Origin: Microbacterium marinilacus
GTDB taxonomy: Bacteria; Actinomycetota; Actinomycetes; Actinomycetales; Microbacteriaceae
Assembly (NCBI RefSeq): GCF_019753765.1
Contig: NZ_JAIJZW010000005.1
Location: 1 to 64,000, forward strand
Direction: 5' to 3'
DNA length: 64,000 bases
Made by a program: the position numbers and the translations under genes. Position 1 is the first letter of the stretch. Every line of letters begins with the position of its first letter. Positions 16,740 through 27,098 of the stretch are shown here, piece after piece. The notes under the pieces are model-generated. The model worked only from the letters and a program-made list of their open reading frames with translations. It was not told the DNA's origin and did not search any database.

Positions 16740-17400
16740 GGTCGAGGCCATGGAGCTGAGCGGTCGCGACGACCACCAGCCATTGTGGCGGCAGATCCGC
16801 CACGCGGTCCGCACGGACATTATCTCGCCACGATCGGCGGCCTCGTCTACGAGGCACCGGTGCCCAAACTCGGGGTCGTCGTGCGCGTCGAACAGCGCGT
16901 TCGCGCGATACGCCTCCGCCAACTCGGCGTTCGTTATGGGGTGGGCGAGTCAGCGGTAGTAGGGCTGGCGAGCGAGCCTGAGAACCCCGCACGTCAACGT
17001 GACGGGGATCCCGTCAGTGGTAGCTCTTGCACGAGCGGGTAGAGCCTCCCTGGCATATGCGCCTGCGACAAATACACAGTTGCTGGAAGCAACACCTCGA
17101 CCTCCTGCTTGAGTCGCCGATTGCGCTGCCGCAACTCCCGTCGCTCGGCGTCACGGTCTTCGGCCGACGGGGAGCCGGTCTCGGCGGGCCTTCTCAGCGG
17201 CGCGAAAGCGGGCGAGCCGCTTCGTGAGGGTCATCGAGCGAGACTCCGAAGTCTTTCGCGATCTGCTCGACGCTGACTCAGGGCTCACGGTTCTCCGCGA
17301 CGCGGATGACGTCCTCGCGGATCTCCTTCGGATACGGTTTGGGCAGGATGGCCTCCGTCCAGGCCAGCACTCTCGGGTAGCCACGTTTGATGTCCTTAAG
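16740..17400 (-). pseudogene. IS3-family transposase remnant (OrfA and start of OrfB)
   Basis: On the minus strand 17400-17278 encodes PKPYPKEIREDVIRVAENREP followed by a stop. Continuing past the stop and a shift gives VSVEQIAKDFGVS and then MTLTKRLARFRAAEKAR, together a broken OrfA. From about 17045 a second segment gives TLTCGVLRLARQPYYR, a stop, LAHPITNAELAEAYRANALF and ...VRTAWRICRHNGWW, the N-terminal part of OrfB. The DDE catalytic domain is missing. The relic separates the nuclease pair from the helicase operon. Confidence 0.8.
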
Positions 17401-17535
17401 GCAGATCCTGTTGGATTTCCGAATGAGTTCGTCTTGGCCAACACACATGCTCTCGCCGCGTCGAGTGTCGGTGCGCTCAGGCAGACTTAGGAACATCATC
17501 ATGCGGGCTAGTGACTCGAGTAGTAGGGGGCGATC

Positions 17536-20391
17536 GTGTTGGAGGACATTGCTCACGCAAGCCCGATCGAGTTGATGGAGCACCTGCATGCGGATCTTGA
17601 CGCTCACTTCACCAGGTTGGCTGCTTACCGCCAGAGTCTTGAGCCAGCAGCGCCTGTCTTCGCGCTCGAACACGGCCTCAGCCCCGACGACCGCGAGCTC
17701 TTGACGAAAGCAGTAGGCGACGCGCATCGACTGGGCTTGATGCCAACTGCGAGCCGAGACTGGTGGCTCCCCTTCGTGGTGCACGCCGCGGAGGTGGGAT
17801 ATGTCTACGACGGAGTCGAGTACTGGCCGATCTACGCCTCGATGACTCCCCACTGGTCCGATAGCGACTATGAACGAGATCGTGTTCGCAACTGGTTCGT
17901 CAAGTTCTCGCGGCAGTACGGAGGCGCAATCCCGCAGGGTGCTTGGGCGCGCACCTTCCGCAAGATTGCGTGGCCGATCACCCATGCAGTCCTCCCCCGG
18001 TATCTGCAAGTGCAGCTCGCGAGAATGCTGTCCGACTACCGAACGAGTTGGCCGAGTTTGCTCGACGACCCCGCGGCCCTGGGCACCCGACTCCATGCAT
18101 GGTCTCGGTACTACAGCGACCGCCTCGAGAAGTTCTGCCAGAACACAGAGATCGTTGGGCGCCTCGGCGTTGCCCTGCTCATCACCGACGAACACGCAGA
18201 CTCGCCACTGATCGAGTCGACTGCCCTCGCGCGCATTGTCGATAGCCTCAATTCGGAGCGCCAGTCACGGCGGTGGCTGTTAGAAGCTCGGCGCTCCGCC
18301 AGCAGCATCCGCACCCATAACTTCAGACCTCCGGAAGGCCAGGACGACCGGGCTCGTCCTCGACCTCCGCGTCCGGCAGTAACTGATCCGCAACTTCAAC
18401 TGCGCGAAGACGCTGGCGGCGCCTGGCGAGCATTCGCGATCCTGCCGGATCTCAGACCCCTGCAGCATGCCATGCCCCAGCTGTACGAGGCGCTACGCAA
18501 TTCACGCGCGATTGTTACGGGCGCTCGTCAGGAGATCCCCACCAGTGGACTCCTCTACGCCACGCCACCGATCGAACTCACCCGCTGGCCCGCACCGCCC
18601 CAGCCTTTCCTGCAGCTGCGACGCGCGTCGGACGAGGTCAACCTCCTGCTCGCGGAGCAATGCCGGATCACCCAGGGGCCATGGTGGGTCTTTCGCCAGA
18701 AGCCAGGAGCACCCGCGGGCGAGGTGAAGGGCAAGTTCGTTCGGCCCGGAGCCAGCTACTTCATCCTCGGCGATCAAGCACTTTCCCCGCCGCGGCTTGA
18801 CTGGTGCGTCAAGGTGGATATCGCCCTTGAAGGCATGAGCGCCTACGTCATGAGCGTGCCCGCCACACTCAGTGAGGCGGACTCCACGGCGCTGGTCGAA
18901 GCTGGCATCTCGGTCGTCTCCGACGTGCGCGTACGCCCAGTCGGGGTAGTGGCGGGCCGCTGGGATGGCGACGGCGTCGCCGAGTGGCTGTCAGGCGAGC
19001 CGGTGCTGATCGCGATCCATGCCGAACACTCCCCCAAGAAGCTCGGCCTACGGATCAACGGAGATCCCTACTTCCTGGACTGGCCGGAGGGTGAGTCCGA
19101 GCTGTTTCTCTCGCTTGGGGAGTTGCCCGCGGGGACACACGAGATCGTTGTGTCAGTTGACTCGAACGGCGAGAACTCCAAGACTGAGGGGTCCCTGCTC
19201 GCCATCATCCGTGATCCGGATGTGCACAACGAAACTGGCCTCGCAGGCGAAGGTATTCGGCTGCGCAGCTTCCCCGCACAGCCGAGCCTTCCCGAGCTCT
19301 GGGATGGTCGAGCGCTCCTGGAGATCGATGGGCCCAGCGACGCAGGCGCCGAACTCGCGCTCACCCTTCGCGATAGCAGCGGCGCCCAGCTGGCAATCCA
19401 CCACCAGAATCTCCGGGTCCCGGTCACGAGCAGTGACTGGCAATCTATCGTTGCTCGGCTGCGCGAGCAGCCTCAGATTGCCCGTCACTACGACGCAGCG
19501 GACACGGCTGAGCTGGCCGTCAGTAAGGCGGGCGTGGGGTTCGCCACCCTCCGATGTGAGCGCGGCTTTCAGGGGCTGCGGTGGGTTGTCTCAACGCGCC
19601 ATCGCGACAACGGCTACATCGCGCGTCTCATCGACCGCACCGATGGCGACCCGGTCGAAGTCGTCTTCTATCCAGTCGAACGCCCGCTCGACGGCCAGCC
19701 ACAGCCGGCCGACCAGGAGTTCTCAGGCCCGCCACGCGGCGGCCTGCTCGTGGCCAGCAACGAGCAGGATCAAGCTGCGCAGATCATCCCCCCTGACGCG
19801 AACCAACTGATTGGCACTGGTAACGCAACGCCTTCCATCCCTACCACCCAGAAGTCACTCGTCGAATGCACGAGACTCATGAAGGGTCACCAGTTGTGGA
19901 AGAGCGCCCAACTCCCTGCCCATCCATTTGGAGTACGCGAGCGTCGTCGGGTCCTCGACGCGATCACTGGAGCGCTTGTGGGACTGCTCACGCCTGGCAA
20001 ATGGGCGAGCTTTGAGGGTCAGATCGCGACGCAGGCGGCGGCGGATGTCGATCTCGACCGAGCCCAGGCACTTGTCGGTGAGAGTCCTGCCCATCGTGTC
20101 GCCGCGGAAGCGATCGCGAACCACCTGTGGGAGTGGGACACCCGCGCGCTTCTCATCGAAGGATTCAGCGAGGCGGCGGGGGCGCTCATCTCGTCATCGG
20201 GCATGCCGAACAAACTCAAGGGTGCGCGGTTCCTCCTCCAGCTCGCCAGTTCCCCGAGCGAGCTTCTCGAGTGGGAGACGGCCGAACGCAATGTGTACCT
20301 CCGCGCGGTGATGACTGACCCCGTGCTCGTGCGCGCTGCGCGATTCGCCGTGCTCGGTACCGTCGAAGAAGTCGCAGGAGGCGTCGGATGA
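17536..20391 (+). CDS. Large uncharacterised protein, first gene of DruE-like helicase operon
   Basis: 951 residues from GTG 17536. No catalytic motif recognised. The N-terminal 250 residues are aromatic-rich and well-structured (WWLPFVVHAAEVGYVYDGVEYW, split here by a short break, then GGAIPQGAWARTF and WPITHAVLPRYLQVQLARML). The middle (about 430-700) is beta-rich, with repeated domains that look like Ig-like or carbohydrate-module folds. Size and position before a giant DEAH/DUF1998 helicase resemble DruH of type III Druantia; I cannot confirm homology. The stop overlaps the next start (ATGA at 20388-20391). Confidence 0.75.
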   Translation: MLEDIAHASPIELMEHLHADLDAHFTRLAAYRQSLEPAAPVFALEHGLSPDDRELLTKAVGDAHRLGLMPTASRDWWLPFVVHAAEVGYVYDGVEYWPIYASMTPHWSDSDYERDRVRNWFVKFSRQYGGAIPQGAWARTFRKIAWPITHAVLPRYLQVQLARMLSDYRTSWPSLLDDPAALGTRLHAWSRYYSDRLEKFCQNTEIVGRLGVALLITDEHADSPLIESTALARIVDSLNSERQSRRWLLEARRSASSIRTHNFRPPEGQDDRARPRPPRPAVTDPQLQLREDAGGAWRAFAILPDLRPLQHAMPQLYEALRNSRAIVTGARQEIPTSGLLYATPPIELTRWPAPPQPFLQLRRASDEVNLLLAEQCRITQGPWWVFRQKPGAPAGEVKGKFVRPGASYFILGDQALSPPRLDWCVKVDIALEGMSAYVMSVPATLSEADSTALVEAGISVVSDVRVRPVGVVAGRWDGDGVAEWLSGEPVLIAIHAEHSPKKLGLRINGDPYFLDWPEGESELFLSLGELPAGTHEIVVSVDSNGENSKTEGSLLAIIRDPDVHNETGLAGEGIRLRSFPAQPSLPELWDGRALLEIDGPSDAGAELALTLRDSSGAQLAIHHQNLRVPVTSSDWQSIVARLREQPQIARHYDAADTAELAVSKAGVGFATLRCERGFQGLRWVVSTRHRDNGYIARLIDRTDGDPVEVVFYPVERPLDGQPQPADQEFSGPPRGGLLVASNEQDQAAQIIPPDANQLIGTGNATPSIPTTQKSLVECTRLMKGHQLWKSAQLPAHPFGVRERRRVLDAITGALVGLLTPGKWASFEGQIATQAAADVDLDRAQALVGESPAHRVAAEAIANHLWEWDTRALLIEGFSEAAGALISSSGMPNKLKGARFLLQLASSPSELLEWETAERNVYLRAVMTDPVLVRAARFAVLGTVEEVAGGVG

Positions 20392-21473
20392 GCATTCAGC
20401 GACTGACTCCGACAGACCTCGAGGCAACGGCGGTCGAGTTGCTCGATCTCAACCACGAAGCGACCGGGCTGCTCTCCGTAGAGGGACTGTGCGCGTCCAT
20501 CCGCCGCGCAGCGTCGTTGCTGTGTCCCGCGACGCCGCGTCAACTCGTCGACGCCGTGCTCGAAGTGCTTCGTCCGCTCTCACCGGACCTGAAGCGCGAC
20601 GTAGTCGCCGAAGCACTCGATCTGGTTGTCGGCGTTGGCGATCTTCTCGAACTGCGATCAGCGGAATCAGGCGCGCGCCAGCTCTACCTCGCCCCACCTT
20701 CGTATGTGACGGTTCGACCGGGCCGGCACCTGCTGCTCGGCGTCAGGCCAAACGCAAGTCCGATCGTCGACGAATCCATCATCGGCGCCCCGGTGGAGCA
20801 CGAAGCCCACACGCGGTTCCTGACACTCGAGACGGACAACGCCGCAGCTTCACTGGCGGCCGCAGGGCTTCATCGAATGACCGCCGAGCAATGGGCACGC
20901 GTCCCTCGCGAAGAGCCTGCCTCAGCGCTCATTGAGCGAACGGCCCGCCTACTAAGCCAGCACCAGATGCCCGGCGAGATACAGGGTCTTGAGATCATCG
21001 ATCCAACGACACAGGTGCAGTACTACACCGGCCGCTGGCGAGAACTCACCTCCCGCGATGAAGGCATGCTCGTTGGCCGGCGCCCGCAGGCATATGGCGC
21101 ACCAGTGTGGTGCGTCCTCGATGTCGCGGCCGGGATTCCGCGCGCTGTTCTCGACTTCCCGGTTGACTCGTTAGTTATGCCGGGGTGGGACGAGGCTCGC
21201 CATCTCCAAGCAGCTATCGACCATCATCGAGGCCAACCACAGGTCTTCAGGGTCCGCTCGACCGGAATGCCCGACGGCAATCGACTCCTCGACCTCTTCG
21301 CTCCGCTACCGTCATGGGCAGAGCGATACATCACGCTTGTCGGAATTCCGATGGGCCGGTTAAAAGGTGCGCTCCTCACGTATCGGGTTCCGTTCGATGC
21401 TGAGGATTCGCTCACGGGGTTTCTCTCGCAATCGCTGTGGATGACGGGAATCAAGGAAGTACAGGGACGATGA
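20388..21473 (+). CDS. Uncharacterised protein, second gene of DruE-like operon
   Basis: 361 residues, no recognised domain. The first 110 residues are helical (LDLNHEATGLLSVEGLCASIRR; VLEVLRPLSPDLKRDVVAEAL) and read like a winged-helix or adaptor part. The rest is alpha/beta with conserved-looking aromatic and Pro residues (GVRPNASPIVDESIIG; YYTGRWRELTSRDEGMLVGRR). It is coupled by ATGA overlaps on both sides (20388-20391 and 21470-21473), so all three operon products should be made together. It is probably an accessory or bridging subunit; this is inference. Confidence 0.75.
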   Translation: MSIQRLTPTDLEATAVELLDLNHEATGLLSVEGLCASIRRAASLLCPATPRQLVDAVLEVLRPLSPDLKRDVVAEALDLVVGVGDLLELRSAESGARQLYLAPPSYVTVRPGRHLLLGVRPNASPIVDESIIGAPVEHEAHTRFLTLETDNAAASLAAAGLHRMTAEQWARVPREEPASALIERTARLLSQHQMPGEIQGLEIIDPTTQVQYYTGRWRELTSRDEGMLVGRRPQAYGAPVWCVLDVAAGIPRAVLDFPVDSLVMPGWDEARHLQAAIDHHRGQPQVFRVRSTGMPDGNRLLDLFAPLPSWAERYITLVGIPMGRLKGALLTYRVPFDAEDSLTGFLSQSLWMTGIKEVQGR

Positions 21474-24400
21474 CACGACGATCACTCACAATCGCCCAGA
21501 CGACGGACGAAATCAGGAACGCCCTTCGCGAGTACATCGAAGCCACGTATCACGTCGGCCATCCGTCGTTGATCCGTCAGCGGCAGGTGCTCCTCGATCA
21601 GCAAGGCAACACCTTCCAGACTCCGTTCCTTGAGAGCACACCCCGCTACACCCCGGGCAGGCGGTTCGCCGAGCTCACGCTCGACCAGGCCGCACTGGAG
21701 TTGTTCGCTCGACTGACGTCAACGGCGCACGACCACGCGCCGCTGCTCTTCGATCCTCCGTACACGCACCAGGCGGCCGCGCTCGAGGCTGCGGCGTCCG
21801 GGCGGAGTCTCGTGGTCACGACCGGTACCGGCTCCGGCAAGACAGAGACCTTCTTACTCCCGATGCTGGCGAAGCTTGCCGAGGAAGCCGCCAACCGGCC
21901 ACAGTCGTTCGCGGCGCCCGGAGTCCGCGCCCTCGTGCTCTACCCCATGAACGCGCTCGTAAACGACCAGCTTGGCCGCCTTCGCCTGCTTCTCGGCGAC
22001 GAGCGAGTAACGAGCCAGTTCACAACGTGGGCTGATCGACCCGCACGCTTCGCGCGCTACACCAGTAGAACCCTGTATCCCGGCGTGCGAACAGCTGAGA
22101 AGGACAGAACCAGACTCAAATCGCTTGAGAAGTACTACATCGCCCTCCTCGACGAAGCAGCGAAGCCGGCTTCCCCCCGGCAGAAGCGCGCAGCGCAGCT
22201 CATCGGAGAACTAAAGGCGCGCGGCAAGTGGCCGGCGAAGCCGGACTTGAAGGCCTGGTACGGGTCGAGCGGACAACACTGGGTGGACTCGAAGACCGGT
22301 GCCTTCCAGCGCGCGGTCATGCTCCCGGGCGACGCCGAACTCCTCACGCGCCACGAGGTGCTAGCATCGCCGCCCGATGTCCTCATCACCAACTACTCAA
22401 TGCTCGAGTACATGCTGATGCGGCCACTCGAGCGTCCCATCTTCGATGCGACGCGGCAGTGGCTACGGGATAACCCGGAAGAGAAGTTCCTCCTGATCAT
22501 CGATGAGGCACACCTCTACCGCGGCGCGGCAGGCGCCGAAGTTGCGCTCCTGATGCGACGTCTGCGAGCCAGACTCGATATCCCCGCCGATCGCCTTCAG
22601 GTCATCGCCACCAGTGCAAGCTTCTCGGGAGCCGAGAAGGCCCAGGCGTTCGCCGCGCAGCTGACCGGCAAGGACGTGAGCGACTTTGACGCGGTCACGG
22701 GCACGCTCGACCTGCGGGATCCAGCAGCACCTGGCTCGCTTGAAGACGCTGAAGTGCTGGCCGAAGTTCCCATGGACGCCTACTACAAAGCGGAGACGGA
22801 CAACGCGCGAGCACAGGCGCTGGCTCCCCTCCTGAAGTACCGCGGAGTCGCTCACGACGCCGAAACCTCTTCAAGCGCCCTGCTGTACCGCGCGCTGAAT
22901 GGATACGCCCCACTCGGCCTCCTGGTCAACAAGACAATGAAGCAAGCGCTGCCTGTCCACACGCTGGGCGCGCACACGTTCCCGGGAATCGACCCAACAC
23001 TGGCGGAGCGCGCCGCCTCCACTTTGATCGCGCTCGCGAGCGCCGCTCGCCTCAAGTCTGACGATGCCGGGCTGCTCCCATGCCGCGTACATGCCTTCTT
23101 CCGCGGCCTTCCTGGCATCTGGGTGTGCCTCGATGAGAACTGCTCGGTAGACCGCGGCGAAATCCCGAAGGGTCCAGTCGGTGCGCTGTATGGCCAGCCC
23201 CGAAGCACCTGCGACTGCGGTGCGCGTGTCTTTGAGCTCTTCACGTGTCGCGAATGCGGCGCCACGTATGCACGGGCGTACACGGACGACCTCGCCAACC
23301 CATCGTTCTTGTGGCAGGAACCGGGCGGTGCCTTCCAGACAGCCTCGGGTCCCATCGCGGCGCTCCAACCGATCGATCTGCTGCTTGAAGAACCGTCCGA
23401 CGATGTCGGCAACGCAGTCCTCAAGGAACTGGACCTCGTCACCGGTCGCCTCAACCCGCACGATCCCGGTGATCGCTGGCGCAAGGTCTGGGTGCGACTC
23501 CAGCAGGACGACGAGCACAAACAAGATAACGACTCGACGGGCGGACAGAAGCAACCCGGAGAGTTCAACCCATGTGGCGTATGCGGCGATCACGCACTGT
23601 TCGGCCGCACCAGCGTCCAAGACCACCAAACCAAGGGTGACGAGCCCTTCCGAGCACTCGTAAGTCGCCAGATCGAGGTGCAGCCCCCCGGGCCGAAGCC
23701 AGCCGACGACTTCGCTCCGCTCCGAGGCCGCAAGGTGCTCGCCTTCTCCGACTCGCGACAGGTAGCCGCTCGCCTCGCACCAAATGTCCAGGAGTACTCA
23801 CTTCGCGACGCCGTGCGACCGATCATCCTCAAGGGCTGGAGCGAGCTATCGAAGCACCCTGTCGCGCCGACCATGAGCCTGGAGGATCTCTATCTAGTCG
23901 CGATGGTGGGGGCCAAGCTGCTGGGGGTTCGACTTCGCCCTGAGCTCACCGGCACAGAGAATTTCGAGGCATTCACGCAGGTCTCGGAGTCGCTCGAGCG
24001 CGGCGCCCTGAGCGATCCAGCGGAGTTCATGCAGCTCTACGCCATCAAGGATCCGCCACCGCAGTCGCTTCTGCGCAGCCTGGTCCCCGCGCTCACGAGC
24101 CGCTACTACGGATTCACATCCCTCGGCCTCGCTTCCCTCCGCGAGCGGGGCAACCTGAAGAACTCCGTGCTCGCCGAACTGGTCGACATTCCCGGTATCG
24201 CGACAACCGAGGATGAAAAGCTCGCGCTGGTCCGGATGTGGCTATCGCTCTGGATGCGCCCCGGCATCTGGTTCTCCGCGATGAGTGCGGACTGGAAGGG
24301 CACCAAAGTCCAAGCCGTGAGCGGCAAGTTCACCAAGTTGACGACCTGGCTCGGCACCCGTGAGGCTCGGCGCATCTTCGATGCCGAATGGCTGCCCATT

Positions 24401-27055
24401 CTGCAGAGCAAGTTCTGCCAGAAGGTCGGTGACAAGTATCAGCTCGCCGCGCGCACGGTGGCACTCGACCTCGACACCGCCTGGGGCTACTGCGAGCGGT
24501 GCCGCTCCACCCAGCGCCACTTCCCCGGTCGAATCACCTGCATCTCCTGTGGTGCCGACAAGGTGAGGTCACTCGATCCTGAGACGGACGAAGTCTTCCA
24601 AGCTCGCAAGGGCTACTACCGCGCAAGTTCGCGCCGCGCCCTCGCGACGCCACCGGGCGAGGTGATGAGCGTCGTCGCAGCTGAGCACACCGCCCAGCTG
24701 AACTCGTCTCAGAGCGACGACGTGTTCTCGAAGGCAGAGATGTACGAGCTTCTGTTCCAGGACGTGAACATCGCGATGCCTGCACCAGGAGAGCAACCAG
24801 AGGTCGCAATCGACCTCCTGTCTTGCACCACCACGATGGAGGTCGGCATCGACATCGGGTCGCTGAGCGGGGTCGCACTCCGCAACATGCCCCCATCACG
24901 AGCCAACTATCAGCAGCGTGCCGGCCGGGCGGGGCGCCGTGGGAACGCGGTGGCAACCGTGATCGCGTTCGGCAGCGCCGACACTCACGACGACCACTAC
25001 TTCCGTGAGCCAGCCGAGATGGTCAGCGGCGAAGTCGCCGACCCAATCCTCACTGTCGACAACGTGGAGATCGCCAAGCGCCACATCACCGCCTTCCTGC
25101 TGCAGCGATATCACCAAGACCGAGTCCCACACATCGACCCGACCACGATGCCCGCCAACCTCTTCGAAGTGCTTGGCTCGGTTGGCGACTTCCTGTCAAA
25201 TTCGGCGACGCTCAACCGGACAGATTTCGAGAGTTGGCTTCTGACCAACGAAGCCACACTTCGTGGCGAAGTCGACGACTGGCTTCCAAGCGAGATCAGC
25301 GGTGACCATCGAGACGAGGTACTGGCCGGCCTGGTCACCTCAACTCTCCACGGCATCGATGATGCGCTCGACATCCGACCCGCACCGGCAATCGCCGAGC
25401 CCACGCCCGACCAGACCCCCCCAGCCGATGACGCCGAACCTTCAGCGAACGAGGGCACGGAAGCGGCAGAAGCGAACTCAACGGATCAATCTGCTGCTGA
25501 GGACAATGGCGAGGAGCTGAGCTCCCAGCGCGCCCGAGACAAGCTTCTCGACCGTCTGCTCTATAAGGGGGTGCTTCCGCGCTACGCCTTCCCGACCGAT
25601 GTCGTCAGCTTCCACGTATTCGACGAGGATCGGTCTACCCCGTACCGTCCGGCATTCCAGTACGCGCCAAGCCAGGGCCTCACCGTCGCCCTGAGCCAGT
25701 ACGCGCCCGGCAAAGTGGTGTGGGTCGACAAGCGTGAGTGGACTTCGGGCGCCCTCTACTCCCCGATGCGCAAGGAGCTCTCGGAGGCCTGGAACGATCG
25801 TCGCATCTACTTCGAGTGCCAGGACTGCCACTACGCAACCCACCTCCCGTGGGAACAGGTGGATCGCGGTCGCACGGGCGTCTGCCCTGCCTGCGAGGGC
25901 GACCGTTTCGGCCCTGGCATGAACTGGCTACGTCCGCCAGGATTCGCGCATCGAATCGGCCAGCCGCCGGGCACGAGCCCTGACGACGCACCAGCCGTTA
26001 GCTACGCGACCCGCGCCAAACTCATCGCCGACGGCCCCGGGAATGCCCAACTCTGGGAGCAGGTGAACGATCGTATTCAACTCAACTTCGATCACCAGAA
26101 GCTTCTGGTGTCCAACACCGGTCCGAACAACGAGGGCTACACGTTTTGCACATGGTGCGGGCTCATTGAACCGACCGCGATGCCAACGCCACTGCTCGCG
26201 GGAACGCATGCCAAACCGTTCCCTGACAAGGATCCAATGTGTCCAGGTGGTCGAGTCTCCCGAGATCTGGTACTCGGCACGGACTTCTTCTCAGATGTCT
26301 TGCTGATCCGCCTGACGGTCTCCGATCCGGTGACACTCCGACCGTCGTATCTGTCCTCCCAAGTCGCGCTCCGCACCGTCGCGGAAGCTCTCACCATCGC
26401 GGCAGCGAAACACCTCCAGATCGAGGCCAGCGAACTGCAAGCGGAGTTTCGGCCCGCGCTCACGCAATGGGGCGGACACGGGCGTGAAGCCGAAATCTAC
26501 CTCTACGACACCCTGTCCGGCGGCGCTGGCTTCACTCAGCAGGTGAGCCAGCTGGGACGGAAGATCTTCGAGCTCGCGCTGGAGCGACTGGTCGAGTGCC
26601 CAGCTCAGTGCGAGGAATCCTGCTACAGGTGCCTTCGGAGCTTCCGCAACCGATTCGAGCACACACAACTCGACCGCCATGTCGGCGCCAGCCTGCTGCG
26701 CTACCTACTCGACGGCACGCTCCCCGAGCTTTCGCCCGCACGTGTCGACCGCTCCGTGCAACGTCTCTTCGAAGACCTCCACCGGTCGGGAGCGGATGAC
26801 GTTCACTTCGAACGCGATGCCCAGATCGACATCGATGGCGTCGGTCCAGTGGTCGTCCCCATCCTTGCGACGAAGACGAGCGGAGAACGAGCGCTGATCG
26901 GTGTCCATGGCCCCATGACCCCCAATGTGGCTCCCACACAGGAACTGCACCGTGTCGCAGAAGAGACCTCCGAGCATGTCAAGTTCATAGACGACCTGAT
27001 TATCGCCCGCAGCCTCCCGAACGCCTCTCGCGAGGTGTTGGACTTCGTCCAGTGA
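21470..27055 (+). CDS. DruE-like giant DEAH-box helicase with DUF1998 module
   Basis: 1861 residues from the ATG overlapping the previous stop (an in-frame start 33 bp earlier is less likely). Superfamily 2 motifs: Walker A TGTGSGKTET at about 118-127, LLIIDEAH at about 340 and motif VI QRAGRAGRRG at about 1148 after GIDIGSL. Several zinc-ribbon-like cysteine clusters are visible (TCRECGATY, CGVCGDH, YCERCRS/CISCGADK, ECQDCHYATH/CPACEGD). The C-terminal CEESCYRCLRSFRN at about 1709 is the DUF1998 signature. Size and order match DruE of Druantia systems; DrmA of DISARM shares the fold but is shorter and sits with DrmB and DrmC, which are absent here. The residues at 1320-1370 form an acidic, low-complexity linker. 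Confidence 0.85.
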   Translation: MTRRSLTIAQTTDEIRNALREYIEATYHVGHPSLIRQRQVLLDQQGNTFQTPFLESTPRYTPGRRFAELTLDQAALELFARLTSTAHDHAPLLFDPPYTHQAAALEAAASGRSLVVTTGTGSGKTETFLLPMLAKLAEEAANRPQSFAAPGVRALVLYPMNALVNDQLGRLRLLLGDERVTSQFTTWADRPARFARYTSRTLYPGVRTAEKDRTRLKSLEKYYIALLDEAAKPASPRQKRAAQLIGELKARGKWPAKPDLKAWYGSSGQHWVDSKTGAFQRAVMLPGDAELLTRHEVLASPPDVLITNYSMLEYMLMRPLERPIFDATRQWLRDNPEEKFLLIIDEAHLYRGAAGAEVALLMRRLRARLDIPADRLQVIATSASFSGAEKAQAFAAQLTGKDVSDFDAVTGTLDLRDPAAPGSLEDAEVLAEVPMDAYYKAETDNARAQALAPLLKYRGVAHDAETSSSALLYRALNGYAPLGLLVNKTMKQALPVHTLGAHTFPGIDPTLAERAASTLIALASAARLKSDDAGLLPCRVHAFFRGLPGIWVCLDENCSVDRGEIPKGPVGALYGQPRSTCDCGARVFELFTCRECGATYARAYTDDLANPSFLWQEPGGAFQTASGPIAALQPIDLLLEEPSDDVGNAVLKELDLVTGRLNPHDPGDRWRKVWVRLQQDDEHKQDNDSTGGQKQPGEFNPCGVCGDHALFGRTSVQDHQTKGDEPFRALVSRQIEVQPPGPKPADDFAPLRGRKVLAFSDSRQVAARLAPNVQEYSLRDAVRPIILKGWSELSKHPVAPTMSLEDLYLVAMVGAKLLGVRLRPELTGTENFEAFTQVSESLERGALSDPAEFMQLYAIKDPPPQSLLRSLVPALTSRYYGFTSLGLASLRERGNLKNSVLAELVDIPGIATTEDEKLALVRMWLSLWMRPGIWFSAMSADWKGTKVQAVSGKFTKLTTWLGTREARRIFDAEWLPILQSKFCQKVGDKYQLAARTVALDLDTAWGYCERCRSTQRHFPGRITCISCGADKVRSLDPETDEVFQARKGYYRASSRRALATPPGEVMSVVAAEHTAQLNSSQSDDVFSKAEMYELLFQDVNIAMPAPGEQPEVAIDLLSCTTTMEVGIDIGSLSGVALRNMPPSRANYQQRAGRAGRRGNAVATVIAFGSADTHDDHYFREPAEMVSGEVADPILTVDNVEIAKRHITAFLLQRYHQDRVPHIDPTTMPANLFEVLGSVGDFLSNSATLNRTDFESWLLTNEATLRGEVDDWLPSEISGDHRDEVLAGLVTSTLHGIDDALDIRPAPAIAEPTPDQTPPADDAEPSANEGTEAAEANSTDQSAAEDNGEELSSQRARDKLLDRLLYKGVLPRYAFPTDVVSFHVFDEDRSTPYRPAFQYAPSQGLTVALSQYAPGKVVWVDKREWTSGALYSPMRKELSEAWNDRRIYFECQDCHYATHLPWEQVDRGRTGVCPACEGDRFGPGMNWLRPPGFAHRIGQPPGTSPDDAPAVSYATRAKLIADGPGNAQLWEQVNDRIQLNFDHQKLLVSNTGPNNEGYTFCTWCGLIEPTAMPTPLLAGTHAKPFPDKDPMCPGGRVSRDLVLGTDFFSDVLLIRLTVSDPVTLRPSYLSSQVALRTVAEALTIAAAKHLQIEASELQAEFRPALTQWGGHGREAEIYLYDTLSGGAGFTQQVSQLGRKIFELALERLVECPAQCEESCYRCLRSFRNRFEHTQLDRHVGASLLRYLLDGTLPELSPARVDRSVQRLFEDLHRSGADDVHFERDAQIDIDGVGPVVVPILATKTSGERALIGVHGPMTPNVAPTQELHRVAEETSEHVKFIDDLIIARSLPNASREVLDFVQ

Positions 27056-27098
27056 CAGCACCTCGACGGCCTGCGAGTGGTAACCGCTTCGCGCAAAG

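Noticed and set aside
17278..18195. Minus-strand open frame of about 305 codons overlapping the start of the 951-aa gene
   Set aside because: Only its last 22 residues are meaningful (IS3 OrfA start); the rest is antisense to a well-structured plus-strand protein.
21470..27055. DISARM (DrmA) identity for the helicase
   Set aside because: It is longer than usual DrmA and there is no DrmB-like second DUF1998 protein, no DrmC phospholipase-D protein and no DISARM methylase in the neighbourhood.
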